From Gigaspora rosea (taxonomy: Eukaryota > Glomeromycota > Glomeromycetes > Diversisporales > Gigasporaceae), in the NCBI GenBank assembly GCA_003550325.1, contig QKWP01000266.1:144863-208862 (forward strand): 64,000 nucleotides of DNA, written 5' to 3'. The position numbers and the translations under genes were made by a program. Of the stretch, positions 33,632 through 46,514 are shown in pieces; the stretch's first letter is position 1; each line of letters starts with the position of its first letter. The notes beneath the pieces were generated by a model. It did not search any database, had not been told where the DNA came from, and saw only the letters and a list, made by a program, of their open reading frames with translations.

Positions 33632-36600
33632 CAAATTTATCTAAAGAAATGTCATGATTCTATATTATTAAGTTTCATAGCCAATTATCCATTAAACCAT
33701 TTCAAATTCAGAGCTATAAGAATGTTTTAAATTTATTTTCTTAAAAATTTATATATCTAAAATAAATATTTTTTTTAATTGGATACGTAAAACTATTCTA
33801 CTAAATTTAGTACACTCAAAAAATTATTTTAAATTAATTATTCAACCAAATTTATTGAAATTTTGTCAAAATTATTTAAAAATAGAACTAACTTTCTGTA
33901 TAATTTTTTACAATAAAAATTTTGTAGAGTTTATTCTTAAATCTTTGGTTTTTTCTAAAATTTTGATTTAATATAGTTTAAAAAATAATACAGTATAAAA
34001 ATTTATAATAAAATTAAAAAAATACTAGATTTTTAGATGATTTTGAATCTAATTTTGAACTTGGTATAATTAAAAAAAAAAATAAATAACGGGGGTTTTT
34101 TAATATCCTATATAACCCTGTTTTAAAGCAACATATATCTCAGTTTTTTTGTATAATTTTAATTAGGCATAAAAAATTAAGAGTAAAGACATTTTTTTGG
34201 TAAATTACCAAACTTTGAAATTAAATCAACTAAATTTATATATTTATTGGTTTAGTTAGTATAACTGCGAATTTTATTAATGTAAAAATTCTTCGACAAT
34301 GTCTAGTTAAATCAGATGTTTATACCTAATTTGAAAGTAACTGTATCAAAGGGGCACATACTGTACTTTGAAAGAATAGCAACTAAACAGGATTTTGTGT
34401 CGGAATACAGTACTTAAACCCGTTCAAAATTTACTAATAAATCAGTAGCTCACATAATAATTAGGCTTCAGCTCATTACTCGAATAATAATTCAAGTTTA
34501 TTATGATTCGAATCATGATTCATTAGATTTATGAGTTAAAATAATTCACAAATTAATATTTCATATTAATATTTAAAAGAGCGAGCATATTTATATACTT
34601 AACATTAATGGTTGTCATAATAGAAACTGGATTTTGGAACATCAAGTTTATTATTTATCAGGCAGGCCCTTAAAAAATCTAATCATTGAAACATTTAGAA
34701 AGCATGTCATTGATTAATCTGGTGCCTACGTATAACCACTTTTATAAATAGTAATTTTGTTGATTCAAATAATTCAAATAAATTCAATTAAATTCAATCA
34801 AATGATTCGAGTCTTTTCTGAGCTTAATTCGTGAATCACGAGTTGAGACAAGTCCATTCACTAATCCCACATACTAAGTAATTTGCCCAGATGATAATTT
34901 GATAGATTGCTATAATATAGTTGGCAAGTATTATTGCTTAATACCTACTTAATTGACATTAGGGTCGTTACAATCTTACAATACATGTAAATTTGCAAAT
35001 CATCACGTTATATAAAAATTCCGGCTTTACAAAAGTTCAGCCGGTATTATTTGCATCAATTTGATTTAAATATACATTTGTATGTTAAACAAATATGTGA
35101 AGTTGTGTTTTTGATATTTATATAAAATGCATTGAATAGGAATTTTAGTATTACTTTGTATAGGAATACAGTAGTGTACTCCGCTATGCTCCGGACAATA
35201 ATACACACCATTTGTATTTCACTGTCGCTGGAATATAAATGTTGTAAGTAGGAACGAATTTTAGGAATTCTCTAGTTAAATTAGGGTTAGGGTACGGGTG
35301 TACATATGATCAAATCAACCCCAAAAAAATGCTGGTTTTATATAAATTTTGAATCTCGAACAAAATTGAAAGAAAGAAAAGATTTACAGAGACGCATGTG
35401 ATTATAGAACTCATTTGTTCACTTCCGTAAAATTCCGAAAAATTAGTACTGTACTTTGTAACTTCTGTACTACTCAACGAAAATTCTATATGAAAACGAG
35501 AAAATACATATGATTGATGAACAAAATAACATATAATCATACAGAAATAATCAGCCAGAATCATATTTTGCGTTTAATGCAATTGGGTTTTGACAATGTT
35601 TGGCAGTGCATTATTTCGAAAACTAAAATTGAAGCCTTTATTAAGCTGCTAAATTTATTGATATTAATAATATATTGATGCCAGAGTTTAATCTAATTAT
35701 TATCACTTTAAATTATGTGTCTTAAAATTATGTTCTGGAGTTATTTTGCGATACTTGTAATACTTAATACAGGAGACGCTAGGATTTTAACTTTTTAGGC
35801 TTGCTCATTGTGCCAAAAAAAAAAAAAATCCGCTAGTACAAATTGGATTTTTACAATGTTAAAAGTTGTGATATTACTTATCGGTCATCAATAGGTTCGG
35901 AAATTCGGAGTTGATACTTCTGAATTTAGGAAGGTGTTAGCCCTGTTTTAATGTGAAAAGTGGTATAATAGACTTATTTCAATACCGTGAAAAGATTTAT
36001 TAGATTTAAAAGGTCACATAACTCCTTTTATAGAGAAAATGCCTACAAAGTTTAGAATTCTACCTGTGTCTTTATCCGTTACTATTTAAGCAGTCACCCA
36101 GCTATACACAATACTTGCAATTCTTGCATGTTTCTATGTACATTAATGATAGTGAACGAATTTTCAGTTATAAAATTTTCTATTTACTGTATTTATGTTA
36201 ATAAATCCATATCAAATTCTTATTTTTAAGAGCAAAAATGTCTCAAACGTTAATGTACCAATTAACGCTTATTAAAAATTTAGAAATATGTAATTTAACC
36301 ATTTATTGAGACTCTAAAGTTTTCTCAAAGTCTGTGAATGAATTGCCATCATGTCTATCAAAAAAAAATGCAAACTATTGCGTATTATATTCTAAATGAC
36401 TAAAAACCTCAAATATTGTAAAATCCATCTTTATATAGCGTAAAATCATAAATTCTCTGTCTAAACTATTCATCCACAATATTTCCATTTAGACTAATAA
36501 ATTATTTAAGCCCGGTCAGTAAATATATCATATTCTGAATAATGCTTTCAAAAACTTTCTAGTATATATATATTTTTTTGAAAGAATGGCAATGACTAAT

Positions 36601-37477
36601 AACAATAATTTTTCATACAATTATAGATCATAAATGAGTGTTGCCAAGAAAACCTATATGCACAAATTTAAGTTTCATTGCACCAAATTTCTGAAAATTA
36701 TAATTTGATCAGTGTTCTGGTAGTTTTGGTACATTAATATAATGCAAATACATTTTAATACTACCAAGATTAGAGTGCTGACCGTAATCTGCTTCAATTA
36801 TGAATTCATAAACACAATTCTCTGAGTTTTAAGTCCGGTGCAGTGAAAAATGTTAAATTTGTACTTAAAAGTTCTCTTTTGGAAACACTCAAATTATCTT
36901 ATCCAGAGTTTACTATATATTAGTCTATCAAATAAATTTATTATTCGGCAGGGATAATAATTATTTATCAGCAAACCATTAATCCGGGTAAATCCGTTTT
37001 AGATATCTTATAACTTATTTAGTCAATGAAGCAAGATAAATTCCATATAATGATATTAAATGCTTGACTAAACTAATCAGTTATCGGGCAGTGCATGCTT
37101 GATAACTAATTATATTAAGAAAAAAAAATAATTATATAATTCTAGAAGTCTTTTTTTTTTCGTTATATTACACTATAGTGAAAGTGTAATTGGATGATCA
37201 CGGAATTAACGTGCGTCACATTATTCCAAACGCTAATTATTTTATTTAATCGTAAGAGTTAATCTAGAAATTCCAGAGTTTTTAAGCCGCTGAATAAAAA
37301 TAACATTAAAATTCTACTGTAACCCGAAGTGTACCGAAATAAGTAATGTATGGAAATTGACAGAATATGACAAAGAATGTTCGATTAATTATTTTCTCAA
37401 ATATTTAAAGACTAATTTTCCCTCGCATTTAATTTTTTGAAAAAAAAAGATATCATTGATTAAAAGTAACTTGTAAA
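33632..37477. other. AT-rich gene-poor region
   Basis: No ORF here has a domain, start context or splicing that I can support. The 84-residue minus ORF at 35310-35564 is hydrophobic low-complexity. Positions 34415-34880 contain repeated ATTCGAATCATGATTC and CTCAACTCG words and may be a degraded TIR element. A TTAGGGTTAGGG word is at 35280-35291. Confidence 0.45.
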
Positions 37478-37782
37478 ATGGCAAATAATCAAATTACAAA
37501 TATTGCCAATCAAATTGTTAACACAAATTACTTACATAAATTGGATCCTTCGGATGTACATATCTTTCCGACAATTTGGAACAAACCCCGGACTCTATCT
37601 GGATATGATCCATTAGAGTTCTTATCATTGATCTTGAAATTATTGCAAAGATTGCGCTTTACATTTTTGAAAATTATACAACTCACGTAGAACAAGACAT
37701 TCACACAAATATTACTTCCCGTGTAAATGAATACAAAATGAAGAATCCTCAAATTTTTGACCACCAGCTCCAGGTCCAATGA
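37478..37782 (+). pseudogene. Unidentified gene relic with one frame change
   Basis: Starts ATGGCAAATAATC (MANNQITNIANQIVNTNYLH…WNKPRTLSGYDPLEF). After a frame change near 37625 it continues as IDLEIIAKIALYIFENYTTH, then VEQDIHTNITSRVNEYKMKN up to a TGA at 37780. Composition and continuity across the shift look coding. No domain recognised. A short protein of ~100 residues, or the first exon of a longer lost gene. Confidence 0.4.
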
Positions 37783-38830
37783 GATATCGTGGTGTTGAGA
37801 AGAGAGTGACAAGTGACCCACTGTTGATCCATATTAGACATACGGATCAATCGGACACGCTCTTTCACTGCTGAATATTTTTTTAAAAATGGATATCTAA
37901 ATTAAATCAGAATCGTAACTTTGACAGATAAATTCTTGTTTCTTAATTTCTCATATAATATGCATATAAGTGTTAATCGAAATTTTTGATGCATACTACG
38001 ACAAGTACTGTATATCAATGTAATATAACATTCCTCCAAAGTTGATTGCTTATGAACCTGTATGCTTATCTTTAAAAGATCATGGGCATTTATAATCAAA
38101 GAATAAAGCTACATACACTGCCATTTGTTAAAAATGTCTGTACATCCCTTATACTGTATATCCTAAATTTCAAGATATACAGATACTTTATGACTGTTTA
38201 AATCTTACACTTATTAACTGCAATAAAATTATAGATTCATAGTTACTTTCTTAAGTCTCGAATATCACCCTTTTTTTTAATTAGTTGTCGTTAATATAAT
38301 CCTTATGATATAACCTGTAAATCACAATAATTAAACTTATTATCGCATTAGACACAAGACAAATTTGCAAATGATTTTTTTTTCATAATTGTCATTCCAA
38401 GAAATATATTTAAAATTTACTAGTATTAAGCAAATTATTTATGAGTTAGATCGAAAAAAAAAAATAAATAAAATAAAAAAGTCTTTACCAGTCCTCCTTT
38501 ACTGATTTTGGTAGACCTGATAAATTTTTTAGATTATATGCCCATCCAAGTTTCTATGATAATTCAATATCTGCATTATTTGTTTTTTGTTCATTCTTAT
38601 CGTATAAGCATATGCATAAGCATGGTATGATTTTTTTCTCTTTACAAATAAATAATGTGGCTTATTTAATTCAGTTTATCTTGTGTTGACGCACCTAATT
38701 TAATGGATTCACACGATTGTTTTAAAACCTGATGTCGGATAATTTAGTAGATGATCTACATATTGCAGTATTGCACAATTACAAAGTCATTATACAGTTC
38801 ATTACAGTTTTAAGAACCTTCTTGAAGAAA
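37783..38830. other. Intergenic stretch, no gene seen
   Basis: AT-rich with homopolymer runs. Nothing supported until the dehydrogenase start codon. Confidence 0.45.
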
Positions 38831-40267
38831 ATGAGCTTTATCACTAAAGTAATTTTAGTAACTGGTGGTGTAAGTACGATGTAAACTTTATTAACCATCA
38901 ATTAAATTTTATATAATAAAATGTTTGTTCTTTTTTTTAATTTTAACAAAGAATAAAGGAATTGGCTATGCAATTGTACGAAACCTTGCCTTAAGCTATG
39001 CGAACTTATCGTCATCTCAGCCCCTTACAATTTTATTGACAGCACGTAATCCAACATTAGGTCAAAATTCAACAGATCAATTACATGAAGAATTGAAACC
39101 TAAGAATATTTTAACGGATGATGGTGGAAATATAGATTTGAAGTTTTTAAGATTGGATATAACCGATGAACAAAGCATAAAAGATGCCAAGATGGTTATT
39201 GAGAAAGATTATGGAGGTATAATTATCGTGTTATTAAAAATTTATAGAAACAAATATGGATACAATCGAATGTATATTTAACCAGTTGTCTTTAAATGAC
39301 TTGATGTTTTAATTAATAATGCGGCGATAGGTAAATTTCAATAGAAGAATATCTTAAAAATTTATATAAGCTTTCTGCAGTGCTTGCTAGCATCTTTCGT
39401 TTAATTCACATAACATTCAAAGGAGATGCATTCGATGTTAATGTTGTTCGTAAAACGTTTGCCACCAATTTTTATGGTACACTCAACTTAATCAATCATT
39501 TTTATCCTCTTATTCGCCCAAATGGCCGTATTGTTAATGTCTCTAGTTCTGTCGGACATATTGTGAGTAAAGCTTTGGGACAAGAATTTTCTAAAGAAGA
39601 TCTAGATATGGATGGTCTAATTGAGCTGATGAAGAGATTTGAGGTTTGCTTTCAATATGTGAAATTAATTTTATGAAAATATCAATAACTGTTATTTATT
39701 TAAAGTTTTTTTTTTCATCAGGTTGCCGTTGAGAAAGATACATATAAGCAGGAAGGATGGCCCCGTCAAGGTATAAGTTAGTGATAATAGTATCCTGAAA
39801 TTTTCGGAAATTGTTGAAAATTTCGTTTCCGTTTATCTAATGGTAAACATTCATTCATTAATTCCCTGTGATCAAATTTATTATTAAAGCTTATGCTGTG
39901 TCCAAACTTGGATTAATGACAATGACAAAAATTTTGGCTCGCCGCGCTGATAAAGAAGGTAATAATATTAAAGTATTTTCATGTTCTCCTGGTTGGGTAA
40001 GTTTAATATTTCTATGGTTTTAACTCTATAACCATTGAATAGGTTACAATATATTGGCATTTTTCTAGGTTAAAACGGATATGAATGGTGAAAGAGCACC
40101 GCTTACTCCTGGTATGTATTTTCACTATTTTTTTTTTGCTTTATATTTATATCTCAAAGATTTAATGTTAAATATGTTTATTTACAAAAGATCAAGGTGC
40201 AAAAATTCCAGTTTTACTTGCTCTAGACGAAAATATTGTTATTCAAAATCCTAATGGATCGTTTTGA
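38831..40267 (+). CDS. Short-chain dehydrogenase, carbonyl-reductase (CBR1) type, 8 exons
   Basis: Exons 38831-38869, 38952-39216, 39298-39330, 39423-39643, 39722-39770, 39890-39996, 40069-40111, 40191-40267; total ~277 aa, the usual length for CBR1-type SDRs. Cofactor motif VILVTGGNKGIGYAIVRNLA (TGxxxGIG), LDVLINNAAIG (NNAG), IVNVSSSVG (catalytic Ser), AYAVSKLGLMTMT (YxxxK), and CSPGWVKTDM then DQGAKIPVLLAL, as in carbonyl reductases. It would reduce carbonyls with NADPH in the cytosol. Phases agree throughout. The one fault is the acceptor of intron 2: the bases before exon 3 (39296-39297) read AT instead of AG. The C-terminus ends NPNGSF-TGA, slightly early for the family. Either a young pseudogene or a sequence error. 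Confidence 0.85.
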
Positions 40268-41465
40268 AAGAAAAAAAAAAACCTCGAAATTGTAACTTAC
40301 AGTAGCTATATTACGTAATTAAAGCATACGACAAAAAATTTATGTTTTGTTATGTGCCGTAACTTGTCTTTTATCTATTTGCGTTACATCGAAATTAATG
40401 TACATTATTCATAAATTTAAAATAACGTATTTTATTTAACAATTTGATATAAAGTTATACAAATGCAAAATTTATACTGTATACTGTATGTATAAAATTA
40501 TCATCATCAAATAAAAACAAGCAGCAACTGCTAGAGTTCGGGCAAATCAATAGCTAAAAGCTTTTTGATCCGAAATTTTGTGAAGAATTTTTTATTTGAA
40601 AAGCGATAAAAAATATCTGCATCCATTTTCTCGTTATAAAATTTTTATTTTTTTTTTTTTTATTTAACACCTCCGTAGAGGACGCTATGTAGGCGTGCCG
40701 TTATAAAATTTAAATTTTAGCATTATGACATTTAATGTCTTAAAATTTATTTATATTCATTACTTTAAATTTTCAAAGAAAAAAACCGTGCCAAAAGCAA
40801 GAAAATGAATTCACCTAATAGACGCCAGCTTTTTTCTAAGTTAAATCATAGCGATAGGCAAAGTTTCTAATTCCAATCCCAAGGTTGAAAATCTTTTTCT
40901 ATATGTTATATTAGGAAGACTAAATAATATTAGTCTGTTTCATCACAAAGTATATTTTACATAGATCAATGTTAAAATTTCTATGTAAAGTTATGATAGA
41001 TACGTAATATTGTAACAAAAATTTTAATTTAAATACGTGTAGTAATGCTGGGATTGGATTTAATAATTAAATTATGGGTTTGGGGAAGGTTTTTTAACAT
41101 GAATATTTTATGAATGATTATATTATTATATTTTTGTAATCGATCTATGAATTATTATAATCTCTCAATAAATCACCAGGGTGGATATGAAATTTAATTC
41201 TGTCCAATTTAACAATTGTATTTCAAGAGAATGTATGATTAGTCGTAATCATTTAATTGTTCAATAAATAACCAGCGTGAGTATGAAGTTTAATTTGTTC
41301 ACTTTAACGGTTGTGTTTCAAGAAATGTACGTATGATTATAAATACTAGATTTTATTAATTTATATCTTTTGTTCGTCAATAAATTTGTGCTATTATGTC
41401 TAAGCTTGTAATTATTTACTATTGTATATAAGTCTATTTATTTTTTCTATTTTCCTATAAAAATA
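40268..41465. other. Intergenic region downstream of the dehydrogenase
   Basis: Contains a pair of similar ~80-bp blocks in which AATAAATCACCAGGGTGGAT / AATAACCAGCGTGAGTATGA, then TTTAATT.TGT and TGTTTCAAGA recur (about 41165-41235 and 41255-41330). No ORF supported. Confidence 0.45.
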
Positions 41466-41469
41466 TTTG

Positions 41470-41637
41470 ATGAAATTTTTAATATTTGTTTTGTATATAT
41501 AAAAAATATCTAAAAAAAAGTGCTATTTTGTCTAATTTTGTTTTAATCTAATAAAACAAACATTAAACAAAAATTAGCCAGAATAGCACTTTTTTAGATA
41601 TTTTTATGTATACAACACAAATATTAAACAAATTTTA
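41470..41637. repeat. ~165 bp near-perfect palindrome
   Basis: AAAAAGTGCTATTTTGTCTAAT on the left is mirrored by AGCCAGAATAGCACTTTTTT on the right. The mirror extends outward through ATATCTAAAAA, TATACA.AACA and AATATT. The centre lies at the AATCTAATAAAAC region (~41553). A small foldback MITE. Confidence 0.85.
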
Positions 41638-41639
41638 TA

Positions 41640-43117
41640 CAAGTTGTTTTTTTTTAAGCTGAAGGTCCTTGTTTTGGGGTATGGATTTTAGTCAAGTAGT
41701 TTGGACCACAGGGTTCCTAACATTTGTTACATTGAAAAGAGCAAACTAGTCACTTACACTTTTGGTGTCATTTCACAGTAGCTGCCATACCTGCAACCTG
41801 ACTATGGGGTTGCTTATTTAACCTTCTGTTTCACCTGTTGATATACACTTATATTACTAGAACATTTTGTTCCAAATTCTATCTAAGACCTTAGAACAAG
41901 CCTATTAGGCCATATCCTCAACAAAAGCGCACCAAAGCTGTCCCTGTCCCACGCAGGTATCACCTAGCTTTCAGTAGTTTATGATATAACCAAAACTAAC
42001 ACTTGGGATTAGTGCCAACCATTGAACCCCTACTACTATCTGCTACTCTCCTTGTGAAGTTCATTCAACTCTGGTGCTAGCTTTCTAAATTTTTATAAAT
42101 ATTCCAGGTCTTCTTAGAAACTTCCAATCTGATGGTCTGAAAGGATCAATCTACTAGGCATTATATGCCTATAGTCTCCCTCTTCTTGGTTTATGCTTTT
42201 ATAACACATGGCTTTTTCTCTTGTGCAACTCTGATGACCTAGTTGGTAGATTATTCTAAACCCTTTTTTGTATTTTCTGTTCCGAATTATCAAACCCACT
42301 TTGACTCATTTTATTAAAAGCTGTACTACATTTATGCTCGGGTCTTGCTAAGTTGGTTTTGGTTTTTCTAATTCCTTTAGATTATTATATAACCTAACAA
42401 ACTTATTAGGATTTGCACTGACTATTACTAGCTTGCATTTTTGCACAACAACTTGGACTTGACAACTATTACACAGATGCTTTTAGGATCTTCCAAAGCA
42501 AGTTGGTGCACCCAAGATTACAGGTTTCTATATATCCAACTATTAATAAAAATCCATTACTATTATACAGGTATTTTATCAAAAAACATATTTAGAGAGA
42601 TTTGAACTCTGTATAATAATCTAGTTCTAAGGAAACAGATTTATTTTGTAACTGTGTTCCAATAATATAAGATAAACTGCCAAAGGACAACAATCAGAGG
42701 TTTAAAATAGACAATGCTAGTATGTAGTTACAAGTATAATAACTAGTATAGAACCTTAAGGTAGCTATGCAACCAAAAGTTTTAGATGGGCTAGTTGTAC
42801 TCTTGTTAATGTACAAATATCAGCATAGTCTTCATATAGACAACTTTAGTTTATTAGTTTTTGAATAAAATTTGATCCCAAGATTAGTACTTTGAAACCA
42901 AAAAAAATTTATAATAATATATTTTTTTAAAGATTAAATAAAAAGGTGTACCTTTTAGTTTAAAAGCATGCTCAAAAGTATTGATGCTAGTGAAATTAAT
43001 TTTACCAATTTTAACAATTTATAGTAGTAAATTATTCACTACATTTTACCATATTTACTAGCACTATACTCAAGAGTATACTCAGATATGTACAAAAAGA
43101 ACAAGTCAAGAAACTTG
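41640..43117. other. Less AT-rich degraded DNA, possible old element
   Basis: Base composition is visibly more balanced than the flanks. Short open stretches (e.g. 42114-42299 minus, …GHQSCTREKAMCYKSINQEE) lack a recognisable domain. It runs into the dispersed repeat at 43118. I suspect an old mobile element but cannot name it. Confidence 0.35.
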
Positions 43118-43568
43118 TCAATTAGTTGACTCATCTAATTTTATATATAAATTTATACAAAAAATTTATTTAAATTAAATTTATTTAAAATATACATATA
43201 AACCTTTAAATATTAAATATATATTCTTTAGCATTTAATAATCTTTAATTTAAAATTTTAGTCCTTGGCCTTAAATAGTTCAAAGAGAATCTTATTTAAG
43301 TTGATCAATTCTTTACTATGTTCTTTAAATCAAATAAGGGCCCCGGACATCTAGCAAAGAGGTCATACATTATACATTTTAGCAAAAACCTCTAAAATTT
43401 GAGAAGCAAAAAATAGTTTTTAGCAATTATCTTGGCATCCAGTAGTCCAATTTGAATGAACTTTTTTTAAAATAAAGCTCTCAATAGGATGCATCTAAAA
43501 AAAAGTTAATTTAATTCTAATTACTGGATCAGAAGTTTCTAAATCATTATGGTTTGTTATTTTTAGCA
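43118..43568 (+). repeat. Dispersed ~450 bp repeat, copy 2
   Basis: Same order of blocks as 19597-20046, both on the plus strand. The match starts at AATTAGTTGACTCATCTAAT and ends near the GATCAGAAGTTTCTAAAT..TTTTTAGCAAA junction, then continues here to ATGACCTATATGAGAGATGT (~43620). Function unknown. Confidence 0.8.
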
Positions 43569-43779
43569 AATTAGGTCAAAATTGGCCAAAATCTAGTTAT
43601 GACCTATATGAGAGATGTTCAGGGTTTTGTTAAATAAGTGACTCATTCTATCTAATAATATAACTGGTTAAAATAAAATATGAAAAATACTATTACTTCT
43701 TGTGTCCTAATTGAAAGTTAAAGAAAAGGTTCTTTTAATTCTAATAATTATTATGTTAGTATATAAAATATAATTTTAA

Positions 43780-44655
43780 GAATCTTAATAATTATACATA
43801 TCAGTGCATGAAAATATAATTGTTAATAATTTTACTGTTAATGATTGTGCATGGTGTGCACAGAAATTGTGATTGTTAAAAATCTTAACAATTGTAATAA
43901 TTATAATATCAGTGCCCTAAAAATATGATCATTAAGAATTTTAATAATTGTGCATATTAGTGCACAAAAATTACAATCATTAAGAATCTAGTATTACAAA
44001 TTGAAAGTTGAAAAAATTAATTAGAGTTGATTAGTTGACAACTAATATTGAACTTTTTGGATACCAACTAATCAATTAATTGATTAATTAAAAGAATTTT
44101 AACAATTGTGATAATTATGATGGTAGTGCACTAAAACTATGATTATTAATACAGTAATTTTAATAATTGTGCATGTCAGGCACAAAAATTATAATCATTA
44201 AGAATCTAGTATTACAAATTGAAAGTTGAAAAATTGATTAATTGGGAACTTTTTGAATACTAACTAATCAATTAATTGATTAATTGATTAGTTGCAACTA
44301 ATCAATAAAAGAATTAATTATTAATCAATTAAAAAATTAATAAATTAATTAGTGAATTAGTGCAATTAATTAATTGATTAATTGATTAGTTGCAATTTAA
44401 CAAATAATCAATTAATCAATTAATTAATTATTTGCAACTTAACAATTAATCAATTAATTGAATATTAAATTAATCAATTAATCACAACTAATTGTCTACT
44501 AATTAAGAAACTAATCAATTGAAAAAATTTGTCAATTTGTAACACTATAAGAATCTTAACTATTGTACACCTCAGTGCATAAAAATTGTGATTGTTAAGG
44601 AATCTTAATAATTGTAATGATTGTAATATTAGTGCACTAAAATTATGATCATTAA
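43780..44655. repeat. Composite palindrome array (TTAAGAATCTTAA + GTGCA spacers), left block
   Basis: Repeating ~60-bp pattern: AAGAATCTTAATAATTGTGC, ATATCAGTGCA, AAAAT.ATGATCATTAAG. A palindrome-rich patch of ATTAATTGATTAATTGATTA words fills 44030-44540. The same composite unit is found at 45691-45850, 52870-53050 and 56820-58210. A foldback element separates the first two blocks. Confidence 0.8.
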
Positions 44656-45690
44656 CAGGCATAGGACATGTCTCCTTGAAATAGGTCCAAATGCTTTCTA
44701 TAATTAAAATTTTTAAAAAAATATATGAATTTACTATATAACTTTGAGCTAAGATCTTCTCAATCTAACTTATTAACTTAAAATTAAATTTTACAATTAT
44801 ATAAAACAAAAAAAGAAGAAAAAATTGAGCTTAAAAACCAAGTTAAAATTTTGTTATTTTTGTACAATTTCAAAATGTAACTTCGTCAAAAACAAATATT
44901 TACTAATTTTAAATTAGCAATTATATGTAAAATTATGCTCTGAACAACTTTACTTAGGCGACGGAAGTAGGTTACCTTGAAAGAAAAGTAGGTTATCTAT
45001 GTACTAAAGTTAAAATTTTTGAGTTTTCAATATAAAACTTTTTTTTGATTAGGTAACCTACTTCGGGCCCTTATGCAAAGTTGTTCGGCATGTGATTCTA
45101 CTTAGTTTGAAGCTGCTGCGCGTTTTTTCAGACCTTTTACTAAGTGAAAAATGGGTTTAAAGTTTGAAAAAATTTTTTTTAAAAAAAAATTTTTTTCAAA
45201 CTTTAAACCCATTTTTCACTTAGTAAAAGGTCTGAAAAAACGCGCAGCAACTTTGAATCATCACGTGCTGAACAACTTTGCTTAAGGGCCTGAAGTAGGT
45301 TACCTAATCATAAAAAAAGTTTTATATTGAAAACTCAAAAATTTTAACTTTAGTACATAGATAACCTATTTTTCTTTCAAGGTAACTTATTCTGTCGCCT
45401 AAGTAAAGTTGTTCAGAGCATAATTTTATATATAATTGCTAATTTAAAATTAGTAAATATTTGTTTTTGACAAAGTTACATTTTGAAATTGTACAAAAAT
45501 AACAAAATTTTAACTTGGTTTTTAAGCTCAATTTTTTCTTCTTTTCTTGTTCTATATAATTGTAAAATTTAATTTTAAGTTAATAAGTTAGATTGAAGAA
45601 GACCTTAGCTCAAAGTTATATAGTAAATTCATATGTTTTTTTAAAAATTTTAATTATAAAAAGCAATGAATAGGAAATGTCCTATGCCTG
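44656..45690. mobile_element. 1035 bp foldback element in a TTAA site
   Basis: Arms of ~515 bp are inverted copies meeting at an A/T run at ~45178. Outer ends both read CAGGCATAGGACAT inward. TTAA flanks both sides (44652-44655, 45691-45694). Mirrored landmarks: CTGAACAACTTTACTTAGGC, AAGTAGGTTACCT, GTTTTTTCAGACCTTTTACT, AAATGGGTTTAAAGTTTGAA. No ORF. The flanking tandem units show the unoccupied target GATCATTAAGAA. TTAA duplication is piggyBac-like; a TA duplication with an extra terminal A is equally consistent. Confidence 0.9.
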
Positions 45691-45850
45691 TTAAGAACCT
45701 TAACAATTGTGCACATTAGCACATAAAAATTATAATTGTTAAGAATCTTAATGTTTGTGCATATTAGTGCATAAAAATTATGATTGATAAGAACCTTAAC
45801 AATTTTGCATATTAGTACACAAAAATGTGATTATTAAAATTAATACACAT
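45691..45850. repeat. Composite palindrome array, right block
   Basis: Continues the units of 43780-44655 on the other side of the foldback: TTAAGAACCTTAACAATTGT, GCACATTAGCACATAAAAAT, and so on. Confidence 0.8.
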
Positions 45851-45939
45851 CAATATATAAATAAGAGGTCTCCTCCAACCTATTCTAGCTAGTTAATTAA
45901 TTTGAAATAATTAATCATAGCATATATAGATAATAGGGG

Positions 45940-46046
45940 GTATAATGTCACATTGGGTGCCTGTTTACAGTAACACAAATATAGTTTTGAAATCTTTAAA
46001 TGTAAATTTTATTATTCTTTTTACTTAAATAAAGTTTCAACTATGG

Positions 46047-46089
<43 letters not shown>
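45940..46089 (+). mobile_element. Poly(A)-ended retrosequence (3' end)
   Basis: AATAAA at 46028-46033 is followed 13 bases later by an uninterrupted run of 43 A (46047-46089). A polyadenylation signal plus a long A tail in genomic DNA marks a copy of a processed transcript (LINE/SINE 3' end or processed pseudogene). The 5' extent is unknown; the upstream ~100 bases (TGTCACATTGGGTGCCTGTT…) show no domain. An AT dinucleotide run follows the tail (46090-46111). Confidence 0.6.
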
Positions 46090-46112
<23 letters not shown>

Positions 46113-46514
46113 ATATGAAGTTTAATAGGCTTCGCACCCCTGTGTTATGGTTATATATCGCATAACAGATGCGATATGATTATATATCACACTTAATAAA
46201 AGTTATATATCGCATATAGGCGCGATACCAATTATATATCACACTTAGAAAAGTCTATAAATACAGATCATGTGATTATATGATACCAAAATAGGAGTCT
46301 TCGGACACCAACTACCCCAACACAGGGACGATGATTTTATGCGGCAATAAACTATTAATTACGCATACAACAAAAGTAAATTATGCGCCTTGATACGCAT
46401 ACATTTTTATAATTATGTGCTTTGTTTTGTTTCTTATATTGGGGTTCTAACTATGTCTATGTTGGGCAGGGAGGAGGCGCAGCTTTCTTAGGATCAGATT
46501 CTTCTATTTATTTT

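Noticed and set aside
34415..34880. TIR element based on ATTCGAATCATGATTC and CTCAACTCG words
   Set aside because: The mirrored similarity is weak and could arise from AT-rich simple sequence; no clear ends or duplication.
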